A stretch of 10,150 nucleotides of DNA from an uncultured Collinsella sp. (lineage in GTDB: Bacteria > Actinomycetota > Coriobacteriia > Coriobacteriales > Coriobacteriaceae), in the NCBI GenBank assembly GCA_900541195.1, contig UQIY01000055.1, positions 1 through 10,150 of the forward strand, read 5' to 3'. A program made the translations under genes and the position numbers. This document shows positions 1-6,304 of this stretch, one piece after another (the first letter of the stretch is position 1; each line of letters starts with the position of its first letter). Below the pieces are notes generated by a model that was not told the DNA's origin, ran no database searches, and was given only the letters and a program-made list of their open reading frames with translations.

Positions 1-128
1 TAAGCATGGGCCGGGGTGAAACTCCCGTGAGGTTGCAGCTAACAACCGCCCGTTTCAGCCTTATTTCTCATATCGTACAAGCCGGAGCGCATATTCTGTA
101 CTATGCCGCTAACCGGGAGGGAAAGAAG

Positions 129-383
129 ATGATTACCAAGTTACAACTTCAACAAATGAGAAATGTTGATATTACACAGGTTGACCGCAGCACTTTGGTT
201 GATATTCGTAATATCCATATTGACAGTTCTTTGCCAGCAGCAAAGAAAATGCAAAGCTACTTTGAGCAGATTGTAAATCCATACTGTTTTCTTTGTGGTG
301 ATACACCCGTAAGAATACGGTTTGTCGCAGAGGATAGAACGCTAAAGCAATCATTGTGTGATTACTTTTTAAGTCTGAAATAA
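129..383 (+). CDS. DUF6870-family small protein of mobile elements
   Basis: This 84-residue protein matches the small DUF6870 type as I remember it: an N-terminal LQLQQMRNVDI segment, a central IHIDSSLPAAKKM segment, then NPYCFLCGDTPVRI and a short C-terminal helix. The two cysteines in CFLC are the only obvious candidate metal ligands. No function is established. Such proteins typically sit next to a serine recombinase in Firmicutes integrative elements, which fits the gene starting 95 bases downstream. I chose the ATG at 129 because a purine-rich ribosome site (GGGAGGGAAAG, about 115-125) precedes it and family similarity begins there. An in-frame start at 6 would add about 40 residues that look non-coding. 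Bases 1-128 show no other gene. Confidence 0.72.
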   Translation: MITKLQLQQMRNVDITQVDRSTLVDIRNIHIDSSLPAAKKMQSYFEQIVNPYCFLCGDTPVRIRFVAEDRTLKQSLCDYFLSLK

Positions 384-417
384 CCGCCGACTTTCCCTAA
401 CTCTACGGGTAAAGACC

Positions 418-446
418 TTGTGATTACGGGGCGAAAATGGTATAAT
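418..446 (+). promoter_or_regulatory. Sigma-70 promoter of the recombinase gene
   Basis: A TTGTGA box at 418-423 and a perfect TATAAT box at 441-446 are separated by 17 bases, an ideal housekeeping promoter. It lies in the short gap between the DUF6870 gene and the recombinase, 33 bases before the recombinase start. The recombinase can therefore be transcribed independently of upstream element genes. Confidence 0.8.
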
Positions 447-461
447 TAACTCGTAATTATA
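441..461. promoter_or_regulatory. Inverted repeat over the -10 box (possible operator)
   Basis: The half-sites TATAATTA (441-448) and TAATTATA (454-461) are perfect 8-base inverted repeats around a 5-base spacer. The left half-site contains the -10 hexamer. A dimeric protein bound here would block transcription of the recombinase, so it could be a repressor operator or an autoregulatory recombinase site. AT-rich palindromes also arise by chance, and no regulator gene is visible in this window. Confidence 0.4.
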
Positions 462-478
462 GGGGGAAAGGAGGTATA

Positions 479-2161
479 ATGCCCCGCATACGCAAAGACA
501 AAATGGCACGCAGTTATGCAGAGCCGTTTTGGAAAATTGGGCTATACATTCGACTATCCAGAGAGGACGACAACGAGGACGAAAGCGAGAGTGTTATCAA
601 CCAAGAAAAGATACTCCGCGACTTTGTAGACAGCTATTTTGAGCCGGGAACCTATGTGATTGTAGACGTGTTTGCCGACGACGGATTGACAGGCACCGAC
701 ACAGCGCGACCAAACTTCAAACGGCTTGAGGGCTGCATTGTCCGCAAAGAAGTAAACTGCATGATTATCAAATCCCTTGCACGCGGTTTCCGCAACCTTG
801 CCGATCAACAAAAGTTTTTGGAGGAGTTCATACCCATTCACGGCGCAAGGTTTATTTGCACAGGCACGCCATTTATTGACACTTACGCTAACCCCCATTC
901 TGCAAGCGGTCTTGAAGTACCTATTAGGGGAATGTTCAATGAGCAGTTTGCCGCGACCACTTCCGAAGAAATCCGCAAAACATTCAAGATGAAACGGGAG
1001 CGCGGCGAGTTCATAGGCGCGTTTGCCCCTTATGGCTACAAGAAAGACCCAAACGACAAAAACAGCTTGATTGTAGATGAAGAAGCAGCGGAAGTTGTCA
1101 AAAGCATTTACCATTGGTTTGTCAATGAGGGGTACAGTAAAATGGGGATTGCAAAGCGGCTTAACCAAATGGGAGAGCCGAACCCCGAAGCCTATAAGAA
1201 GAAAAAAGGCTTTAAGTATAACAACCCTAATTCCGACAAAAACGATGGTTTGTGGTCTGCCAGCACGATTGCAAGGATATTGCAAAATGAAGTTTATACG
1301 GGCGTAATGGTGCAAGGCCGTAACCGCGTAATAAGCTACAAAGTACACAAGCAGATCAACGTCCCCGAAGAAGAATGGTTTGTCGTCCCCAACACACACG
1401 AAGCGATTATTGACAGGGAAACATTCGAGAAAGCGCAAGCCCTACATAAGCGCGACACAAGGACAGCCCCCGGCAAACAGGAAGTCTATCTCATGTCCGG
1501 CTTTGTCCGTTGCGCGGATTGCAAAAAGGCCATGCGGCGCAAAACCGCCCGTGATATTGCCTACTACTCTTGCCGTAGCTACACCGATAAGAAGATTTGC
1601 AGCAAACATTCTATCCGGCAAGACAAGTTGGAAAACGCGGTATTGGCAGCGTTGCAAATGCAAATTGCCCTTGTAGATCGGCTTGCAGAAGAAATTGAAC
1701 GGATTAACAACGCGCCTGTTATCAACCGGGAAAGCAAGAGATTATCCCATTCCTTGAAACAGGCAGAAAAGCAGCTAAAACAGTACAATGACGCTTCCGA
1801 CAGCTTGTACCTTGATTGGAAAAGCGGTGAGATTACCAAAGAGGAATATCGCCGCTTGAAAGGCAAGATTGCAGAACAGATACAACAGCTTGAAGCGAAC
1901 ATCTCCTATCTGAAAGAGGAAATGCAGGTAATGGCTGATGGTATCGGAACCGACGACCCGTATCTAACCGCCTTTCTGAAATACAAAAACATTCAGAGCC
2001 TTAACCGCGGGATTATGGTTGAACTCGTAAAAGCGGTTTGGGTGCATGAGAACGGGGAAATAACGGTTGACTTCAATTTTGCCGACGAGTACCAGCGAAT
2101 TATTGATTACATTGAGAATAACCACAACGTTATCCGAGTGATTGAGAACAAGGCAATCTAA
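479..2161 (+). CDS. Large serine recombinase (element integrase/excisionase)
   Basis: This 560-residue site-specific recombinase would integrate and excise the element through a serine-DNA intermediate. The resolvase domain covers about residues 19-165: catalytic Ser27 in YIRLSRED, DDGLTGTDTARPNF, and a SLARGFRN segment supplying the conserved arginines (the commoner form is SRFGRN). The recombinase domain follows (about 180-330, starting GAFAPYGYKKDP). A zinc ribbon has Cys345, Cys348, Cys365 and Cys374. A long Lys/Glu-rich coiled coil (about 405-490) and a C-terminal beta segment end the protein. Length and order are typical and nothing is broken, so it is probably active. The start at 479 has AAAGGAGG at 467-474, only 4 bases away; an ATG at 503 (residue 9) is a possible alternative. 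It is the last gene before the junction with host DNA, as expected for this integrase class. Confidence 0.95.
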   Translation: MPRIRKDKMARSYAEPFWKIGLYIRLSREDDNEDESESVINQEKILRDFVDSYFEPGTYVIVDVFADDGLTGTDTARPNFKRLEGCIVRKEVNCMIIKSLARGFRNLADQQKFLEEFIPIHGARFICTGTPFIDTYANPHSASGLEVPIRGMFNEQFAATTSEEIRKTFKMKRERGEFIGAFAPYGYKKDPNDKNSLIVDEEAAEVVKSIYHWFVNEGYSKMGIAKRLNQMGEPNPEAYKKKKGFKYNNPNSDKNDGLWSASTIARILQNEVYTGVMVQGRNRVISYKVHKQINVPEEEWFVVPNTHEAIIDRETFEKAQALHKRDTRTAPGKQEVYLMSGFVRCADCKKAMRRKTARDIAYYSCRSYTDKKICSKHSIRQDKLENAVLAALQMQIALVDRLAEEIERINNAPVINRESKRLSHSLKQAEKQLKQYNDASDSLYLDWKSGEITKEEYRRLKGKIAEQIQQLEANISYLKEEMQVMADGIGTDDPYLTAFLKYKNIQSLNRGIMVELVKAVWVHENGEITVDFNFADEYQRIIDYIENNHNVIRVIENKAI

Positions 2162-2215
2162 CGGCTTGCCTACTCAACACAAAGGAAAATCTAATGTTGT
2201 GCATAAATACACGGC
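2162..2215. other. Element/host junction, probable attachment site (attR)
   Basis: The recombinase stops at 2161. Two in-frame stops follow (2192-2194 and 2204-2206) in AT-rich sequence, and from about 2207 the same frame becomes an open, GC-rich surface-protein tail. Large serine recombinases cut within a short core inside attachment sites that usually flank their gene, so the crossover should lie here. The exact core cannot be fixed without the left end or an unoccupied relative. Confidence 0.6.
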
Positions 2216-2533
2216 TCTACCGAACCGGCGGGCGAGACCGTTACACCCGGCGGCGAGGTGCCGGGGGATGGCACGGGCGAGCCTGCTGGTGGCGCCGACC
2301 CTGCTGCGGGGCAACCCGGTGCGGGACCGGCAACGGATCCTGCGGTGAAACCCGTGGCTACGTCGCCCAAGACAACGGTCACCAAGACCACCGTCACCAA
2401 GACGACCAGGCCCAAATCCACTATGGCAACAACACCGGCGCTTCCCAAGACCGGCGACGGCTACTGGATAGCTGCCTCCTTAACGCTATTCCTGCTGGGG
2501 ACAGTGCTTCTGAGCGCCGCATATCGCTGCTGA
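2207..2533 (+). pseudogene. 3' remnant of an LPxTG cell-wall-anchored surface protein
   Basis: The open frame encodes a classic C-terminal sortase tail with no start of its own. A Gly/Pro/Ala-rich linker is followed by two identical TTVTK units plus a TTRPK variant, then LPKTG (2441-2455), a hydrophobic stretch of about 20 residues (YWIAASLTLFLLGTVLLSAAY) and a very short RC tail. Sortase would cleave LPKTG between Thr and Gly and join the protein to peptidoglycan. The adhesin or other ectodomain is missing, apparently separated by the mobile element, and its 5' part should lie at the element's far end. The ATG at 2420 and GTG codons further upstream are unlikely to produce an exported protein because no signal peptide precedes them. 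The reading frame itself is undamaged, suggesting a recent insertion. Confidence 0.78.
2372..2416 (+). repeat. Short tandem repeat encoding TTVTK units
   Basis: Two consecutive 15-base units encode TTVTK (2372-2386 and 2387-2401), and a diverged third encodes TTRPK (2402-2416). Such Thr/Lys repeats act as a stalk through the cell wall in sortase-anchored proteins and change copy number by slippage. Confidence 0.7.
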
Positions 2534-2587
2534 TGCGGTGCGACGCACTTGACTGCGATACAAGAGCTCTGTAGGAGCTTTAAGGGC

Positions 2588-2618
2588 AACGCTTTCGGCA
2601 AGGGAGCGTTACTTTTTC
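2588..2618 (+). terminator. Rho-independent terminator of the surface-protein gene
   Basis: AACGCT (2588-2593) pairs perfectly with AGCGTT (2605-2610) across an 11-base loop and is followed by ACTTTTTC. It lies 55 bases after the surface-protein stop and probably also ends read-through from the recombinase. The rest of 2534-2719 holds only a stray TATAAT (2624-2629) without a good -35 box, and no gene. Confidence 0.65.
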
Positions 2619-2719
2619 ATGCATATAATGTCTAACGTACAGCCATATGCGTTTCCGAAACAAGGACTATGTTTCGGCGCTGGCCCTCTGATATTCTACT
2701 GTTGAACGGTAAATAACCC

Positions 2720-3019
2720 ATGATTTCGACTACCGACATATCCACTGCCGCCACCCGCGTGCTAGCTCAATACGACGTCAGCGAAGCATATTTATTTGGC
2801 TCGTTTGCCCGAGGCGAGCAAACGCCCGATAGCGATATTGACTTGCGCCTAGTCTGCGGCAACACCATGACGTTCGGCATGCTTTACGAACTCTCCTATG
2901 AGCTCGAGATAGAACTTGGGCGAAAGGTCGATGTCGTCACCAAGCCACTAGAGTACATGCGCCCGCCCTTCCGCAAAAGCATCGAGCAGGATGAGGTGCG
3001 TGTCTATGAAGCACTGTAA
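2720..3019 (+). CDS. MntA-type minimal nucleotidyltransferase (antitoxin-like), orphan
   Basis: This 99-residue protein is a minimal nucleotidyltransferase. GSFARGEQTPDSDIDL gives the GS-X10-DxD motif exactly (GS near residue 27, the two Asp near 39 and 41), and a later VDVV segment may supply the third acidic residue. In type VII MntA-HepT systems this enzyme transfers AMP to the HepT RNase and so neutralises it. HepT normally overlaps or adjoins mntA, but no HepT protein is encoded downstream here. What follows is a fragment resembling a different antitoxin. The protein may be an orphan, may act on a distant HepT, or may be a relic. The ATG at 2720 has no strong ribosome-binding site, so initiation may be weak. 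Confidence 0.8.
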   Translation: MISTTDISTAATRVLAQYDVSEAYLFGSFARGEQTPDSDIDLRLVCGNTMTFGMLYELSYELEIELGRKVDVVTKPLEYMRPPFRKSIEQDEVRVYEAL

Positions 3020-3194
3020 GCAGGATGAGGGGCTTGCGAATACCAGCCCGCAGCATTTCCCTTCCAAAGAACCCAACCCGGAGACCCTCCAGGCCATTCG
3101 CGAAGGTGATGCGTTCTTAGTGACGGGGGAGTCCGGTCGCTTCGACAACGGCGCCAATCTAATCGATGCAGCTCTAAAAGCTCCTGAAGCGTGA
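3006..3194 (+). pseudogene. C-terminal part of a RelB/DinJ-like antitoxin (relic)
   Basis: The frame overlaps the end of the nucleotidyltransferase gene by 14 bases and runs to a TGA at 3192-3194. Its C-terminal half (EPNPETLQAIREGDAF, then GRFDNGANLIDAAL) resembles the toxin-binding end of RelB/DinJ antitoxins. The N-terminal ribbon-helix-helix DNA-binding region is absent, and the first residues (MKHCKQDEG) look like an arbitrary join. No RelE or YafQ toxin follows, because a terminator comes 47 bases later. A deletion joining mntA to the end of a relB-like gene explains both missing toxin partners. A short functional protein cannot be excluded. A start at 2991 is also open. Confidence 0.45.
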
Positions 3195-3240
3195 GAGAAT
3201 TTAACCACCGAAGAGACTGTCGTCTTGGAGGTGCCAGATC

Positions 3241-3267
3241 GGCGAGGTACGTACCTCGCCATTTTTG
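3241..3267 (+). terminator. Perfect 20-bp palindrome plus T-run (terminator)
   Basis: GGCGAGGTAC is followed directly by its exact reverse complement GTACCTCGCC (3241-3260), then ATTTTTG. As RNA it forms a strong GC-rich hairpin with a small loop and U tract, ending the nucleotidyltransferase/antitoxin-relic transcript before the ATPase operon. Confidence 0.75.
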
Positions 3268-3271
3268 TACG

Positions 3272-3296
3272 ATTTGATCAAATGTCTAAGCATTTG
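3272..3296. promoter_or_regulatory. Nested palindromes upstream of the ATPase operon
   Basis: ATTTGATCAAAT (3272-3283) is a perfect 12-base palindrome. Its right half also forms an inverted repeat, CAAATG (3279-3284) with CATTTG (3291-3296). It could be an operator for the ATPase operon about 130 bases downstream or for a lost gene. No regulator is identified. Confidence 0.3.
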
Positions 3297-3379
3297 AACC
3301 TGCATATCGACGAGGCCGGCAATGCGGATAAGCCTTTTCTGCCTAGCGGCAGGCTTAATTCGCGATATCCTTCATGTGT

Positions 3380-3385
3380 TATACT
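3380..3385 (+). promoter_or_regulatory. Possible -10 box of the ATPase operon
   Basis: TATACT lies 41 bases before the ATPase start codon, in the only locally AT-rich stretch of this gap. No convincing -35 hexamer sits 16-18 bases upstream, so the promoter is weak, activator-dependent or misassigned. Confidence 0.35.
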
Positions 3386-3425
3386 TGAGCCATAAATTCT
3401 GTTTCAAGTATTCGAAAGGCTTGAG

Positions 3426-4601
3426 ATGAAGTTGTTAAAGGTTTGCTTCGACCATCTCTCGATGTTCGAAGACGGGTTATTCGAAATCGACCTGTTCGCC
3501 TCCGACCGCGTGACGGCCTCCGATGAGTCGGCTTTCGAACTGGCGGACCATCTCTACGTGAATAGCGTCGTTGCGCTGGCGGGCATTAACGCTACGGGCA
3601 AGACAACAGCACTGAACCTGCTGGAGCTCGCCTGCCGCATTGTTGACGGCTCTCCGGCGCGCGGCGGCGGGCTCCCATCAACGTTCCCCGCCGCGTTCGA
3701 CGGCCCGTCCAAGCTCAAGTGCGTCATATGGCACGCAGATCGTCTTTACTTGCTCGAGTCGGTGCTGCAGACTGTCGAAGGAGGCGACGACGGTCCCGAG
3801 CTGACGTTCTCCGATGAGGTGATTTCTTCGCTGCCAGCCAAGGCCCTCAAGCGCTCGACCCTGGCATCCTGGGCCGAAATCGAGAAACTCGCGTCCCCGC
3901 TGTGCGACCGTGCTCAGATGCCGGACTCTTGGGCGGCGCTTACGCCGCCTGACGTTTCCGTCGCAGCCGCTGTGCTCGCCAAGGACTTCGGCCATCGCAT
4001 CCGAGCGATAGCATTGCGCGACGGTGGCTTCCGCCTCACTGAGCAATTCAACGGTCTCGACGACGTGCTTCGTGTTTTCGACTCTGGCATCGAGCACCTC
4101 GAGGTCCGGGACTCCGGTCGCGCCTTCGTACTGACGTTTACAGGTCGCGAGCCCATCACGATCTCCGAGCGGGGGCTCACCGAGGTGCTCTCCTCCGGCA
4201 CTGTACGTGGCCTAGGGCTGGTGCAGCGCGCAATGAGGGTCCTGCGCTCCGGCGGCTACCTTTTAGTCGACGAGGTGGAGAACCACCTTAACCGCCAACT
4301 GGTTAACGTCGTGCTTGATCTGTTTGCCGCCCGCGGGACCAACCCCAACGGCGCGACGCTGGTTTTCACGACTCACTACCCGCAGCTCCTCGATCACGTG
4401 CACCGCAAGGACAACGTGTTCTTTCTCGCCCGACGCAACAGCGGTGCGCGCGTGGTGAAGTACGCCGACCGCGTGAAACGCATCGAGAACAAGAAATCGG
4501 AGGTATTCGCCTCGAACTTTGTGAAGGGGACCGCTCCGCGCTACGCCGACGTGCGCGCGCTTAAAGAGCTCGTCGCAGAGGAGGTGTCCGATGAGCGGTG
4601 A
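3426..4601 (+). CDS. AAA/ABC-type ATPase of a two-gene defence-like module
   Basis: This 391-residue soluble ATPase belongs to the AAA_15/AAA_21-like class related to SMC/ABC ATPases. Walker A is GINATGKTT (residues 53-61). An ABC-signature-like LSSGT lies at 255-259. Walker B is YLLVDEVENHL with Asp282-Glu283, and the H-loop is TTHYPQ with His317. No membrane segment is present, which excludes a transporter. Such ATPases drive overcoming-lysogenization, AbiL, PARIS and Septu systems, sensing phage and controlling a small effector. Here the stop overlaps the next gene by 11 bases, so the pair is translationally coupled and probably forms one complex. A GAAAGG ribosome site (3414-3419) precedes the ATG by 6 bases. 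The class is clear; the system assignment is inference. Confidence 0.85.
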   Translation: MKLLKVCFDHLSMFEDGLFEIDLFASDRVTASDESAFELADHLYVNSVVALAGINATGKTTALNLLELACRIVDGSPARGGGLPSTFPAAFDGPSKLKCVIWHADRLYLLESVLQTVEGGDDGPELTFSDEVISSLPAKALKRSTLASWAEIEKLASPLCDRAQMPDSWAALTPPDVSVAAAVLAKDFGHRIRAIALRDGGFRLTEQFNGLDDVLRVFDSGIEHLEVRDSGRAFVLTFTGREPITISERGLTEVLSSGTVRGLGLVQRAMRVLRSGGYLLVDEVENHLNRQLVNVVLDLFAARGTNPNGATLVFTTHYPQLLDHVHRKDNVFFLARRNSGARVVKYADRVKRIENKKSEVFASNFVKGTAPRYADVRALKELVAEEVSDER

Positions 4602-5121
4602 TAACGGTTTTCGCTTTGCGGGATATCATCCGATCATCTCCTGCGAGGGAACAGCGGAACAGGTGGCCGTGGACATTCTCCTCGAGGCGGACGCGCTCGT
4701 CTTTTCAGAGGCCGACGTCGTGGACGTCACCCGCCTGCGCAAAGCCTCCGATATCCAAGATAACTACCTCAACTTAGACTATGACTGGCCAGTCTGCATC
4801 GTCAGGGTGCTGGACTCGAGGAAAGAACGCTTCAAACTCGGCAACCTGTACGCCGGCCGCTTCCCGGTGGTTAGCTACGTGACCCATCCCGAGATAGAGG
4901 TGCTGGCCATTATTCGAGAGGGCTCGTGGAGACGCTGGCACGGCGGACGCATGAAACCGAGCGACTTCTGCAAACAGGAGCTCGGCATGCACGAGGTAAA
5001 GAGGGAAGGCTTCCTCAAAAGTTATTGGGATGCCGATTCGCTTACGGCAGCCGCCAGGGAATACAAGCGACTTTCGAAGATCCCCAAGGGCGAGTTGTGC
5101 CTGGCAGACCTCATCCGGTAA
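4591..5121 (+). CDS. Small RloB/Toprim-like putative effector paired with the ATPase
   Basis: This 176-residue protein begins inside the ATPase gene behind a strong AGAGGAGG ribosome site (4577-4584). Near the N-terminus it has ISCEGTAEQ (Glu19, Glu23), like the first acidic motif of Toprim-fold proteins and the CEG-x-TE motif of RloB/AbiLii proteins. A VRVLDSR segment (Asp75) and THPEIEVLAIIREG (residues 98-111) recall the later acidic and FExWLL-like motifs of RloB. The C-terminal half is rich in Trp, Tyr and Lys. RloB-type proteins partner AAA ATPases in AbiL and related abortive-infection modules. A nuclease or tRNA/DNA-targeting effector is a reasonable hypothesis. The similarity is at motif level and the usual second Asp pair is not obvious, so this may be a separate family. 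Confidence 0.55.
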   Translation: MSGDNGFRFAGYHPIISCEGTAEQVAVDILLEADALVFSEADVVDVTRLRKASDIQDNYLNLDYDWPVCIVRVLDSRKERFKLGNLYAGRFPVVSYVTHPEIEVLAIIREGSWRRWHGGRMKPSDFCKQELGMHEVKREGFLKSYWDADSLTAAAREYKRLSKIPKGELCLADLIR

Positions 5122-5213
5122 AGGTTTGCAGCCACCGCAATACCCATAACGCTTCCCAAGACTACCGGCTGCCGCTTGATTGCCCTTTTCTCGGCGCTTT
5201 TCTTGCCGTGCAC
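5122..5213 (-). pseudogene. Possible N-terminal relic of a membrane protein
   Basis: Reading the minus strand from a GTG at 5213 gives a Lys/Arg-rich start (HGKKSAEKRAIKRQ) followed by a hydrophobic stretch (PVVLGSVMGIAVAANLY), as at the N-terminus of a membrane protein. The frame then runs into the antisense of the upstream gene and loses protein-like character at 5121. It could be the stump of a gene cut when the ATPase pair arrived, or chance. Confidence 0.25.
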
Positions 5214-5236
5214 AACACAGCCATAACGCCCATTTC

Positions 5237-5360
5237 CGGAAGTGCGGGGAAAAATCGCAACCAGCCGAGCACAAACCAAATTTTGGCGTCAAAACCGCAG
5301 GTCACGAAAGGGTATAACCGGGGTCTGGTTGGCGGAACTCGGTCTTTCCACGCACTTCCG
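5237..5360. repeat. Inverted-repeat element, copy 1 (124 bp)
   Basis: The ends are perfect 10-base inverted repeats, CGGAAGTGCG (5237-5246) and CGCACTTCCG (5351-5360). Nested inside are CAACCAG (5258-5264) with CTGGTTG (5325-5331), and a central AAACCGCAGG (5292-5301) that starts 55 bases from the left end. It has no coding capacity. Layout and central decamer match the other two copies in this window, pointing to a MITE-like or REP/BIME-like intergenic family. Confidence 0.65.
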
Positions 5361-5371
5361 AATTCTCAAAA

Positions 5372-5496
5372 CGGAAGTATGCGGCAAATTCCGGAAACCC
5401 CGACCACACCGGCCTTTTCGCGCAAAGAAACCGCAGGCAGAGGCGTTGGTGTGCTCCAGCGTGGTCAATAAGTCTGGATTTTGCCGCATACTTCCG
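5372..5496. repeat. Inverted-repeat element, copy 2 (125 bp)
   Basis: Perfect 17-base inverted repeats form the ends (5372-5388 and 5480-5496, starting CGGAAGTATGCGG), extending inward with mismatches to about 23 bases. GACCAC (5402-5407) with GTGGTC (5461-5466) and CACACC (5405-5410) with GGTGTG (5448-5453) are nested inside. The central AAACCGCAGG is at 5428-5437, 56 bases from the left end. It lies 11 bases after copy 1 and shares its CGGAAGT terminus. Confidence 0.75.
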
Positions 5497-5503
5497 AACT
5501 CGG

Positions 5504-5623
5504 AGAGTCTTAGAAGCCAGTATTGAATATCGGGAGCTCCTTGCCGAAAATCCATTTGAGGGAATCCGTATCGTCGATATCATTCGAGAGGGGATGACGG
5601 GCGATGACCAACGCCTACAGTGA
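5504..5623 (+). pseudogene. 3' relic of an unidentified gene
   Basis: An open frame begins just beyond the inverted-repeat element and ends at 5623, overlapping the next gene by 20 bases. It encodes about 39 residues with natural composition (for example SIEYRELLAENPFEGIRIVD), and no start codon with a ribosome site is seen. It looks like the C-terminus of a gene once coupled to the HTH gene, its front lost around the repeat insertion. The family is not recognised. Confidence 0.35.
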
Positions 5624-6293
5624 GATGTATCTCGAGGATGCAATGAGAACGCTGGGCGAGGCGGTCGATTTTGCTCTCTGTGACCAAGGGCTGACTCCAG
5701 CCGAGTTGACGGCGATCCTGTCGAACACTCTTGAGATGAAACAGTTTGAGCGCGGTATGCCTCGCGTCGTCTGCGGCATGGCGGGCGACGAGCTCGCGCG
5801 CGATATTATCGCCCATGCGGGACTGACCCCCGTCAAATGCAGGGAGACCTATCCGTTCGACCGTTCGCCTCAGTATTGGGCGGGCTGGGTTTTGGCCTAT
5901 GCGCAATGGATGAGCAGCTTGGGCTTTAATGAGCTACTCGAAGTCGCCCCGCTCGATTGGATCATCGGCTCGTACCATCCGCTTCACGAGGCCTCCGAAG
6001 ACAAATTCGCCCAGATTGTCATTGATAAATGGAACGATGCCCAGGCAGACAAAAAGGGCCTCAAAGCGGCACGAAAGGCGGCCGGCCTAACGCAAAAACA
6101 GCTCGCCGCCCAATCGGGGGTTAAACTTCGCGCTATACAACTCTACGAGCAAAACCAGCTCGACCTACGCCGCGCCTCGGTCTCCTCGGCATTGGCGCTT
6201 GCAAATGCCCTAAACTGCGCCATCGAAGACCTCGTCTGGAAACCGGTTGCCCTGGAGTACGACTCGCGGGCTATTCCATCCATAGAGCTATAA
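5604..6293 (+). CDS. HTH (XRE-type) protein with a conserved N-terminal domain
   Basis: This 229-residue protein has two parts. Residues 1-135 form an alpha-helical domain with the signature DRSPQYWAGWVLAYAQW, which I recognise from HTH proteins found in toxin-antitoxin-like clusters of Firmicutes and Coriobacteriia. Residues about 150-215 form an XRE-type helix-turn-helix (LKAARKAAGLTQKQLAAQSG, then a recognition helix ending LYEQ). It probably binds operon DNA and the toxin-side partner as an antitoxin or autorepressor. The start is supported by a purine-rich GAGAGGGGATG stretch (5585-5595). It is the first intact gene of the 5604-7002 operon; the next gene's ribosome site overlaps its stop. 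No promoter was found, so an upstream gene may once have carried it. Confidence 0.75.
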   Translation: MTNAYSEMYLEDAMRTLGEAVDFALCDQGLTPAELTAILSNTLEMKQFERGMPRVVCGMAGDELARDIIAHAGLTPVKCRETYPFDRSPQYWAGWVLAYAQWMSSLGFNELLEVAPLDWIIGSYHPLHEASEDKFAQIVIDKWNDAQADKKGLKAARKAAGLTQKQLAAQSGVKLRAIQLYEQNQLDLRRASVSSALALANALNCAIEDLVWKPVALEYDSRAIPSIEL

Positions 6294-6304
6294 AGGAGGC
6301 AGAC

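Larger units (their letters stand above)
1..2206 (+). mobile_element. Right end of an integrative element (serine-recombinase type)
   Basis: This stretch is AT-richer and uses Firmicutes-like codons, unlike the GC-rich DNA after about 2210. It contains a DUF6870-type small protein followed by a large serine recombinase, a usual terminal gene pair of clostridial-type conjugative or mobilizable elements. The other end lies outside the window, so size, transfer genes and cargo cannot be judged. The right boundary is placed where in-frame stops and AT-rich sequence give way to an open surface-protein frame, and is accurate to perhaps 20 bases. An ICE, an IME or a prophage are all possible; the DUF6870 gene favours an ICE or IME. 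Confidence 0.8.

Noticed and set aside
554..1438. 294-residue open frame on the minus strand inside the recombinase gene
   Set aside because: It is antisense to a clearly functional recombinase, Cys- and Phe-rich, without recognisable motifs or a ribosome site.
3678..4201. Minus-strand frames of 139 and 95 residues inside the ATPase gene
   Set aside because: Antisense shadows caused by high GC at third codon positions. The plus strand has full ATPase motifs.
5237..5496. CRISPR array or rho-independent terminators
   Set aside because: The repeats are two long inverted-repeat units, not short direct repeats with regular spacers. Neither hairpin is followed by a T-run.
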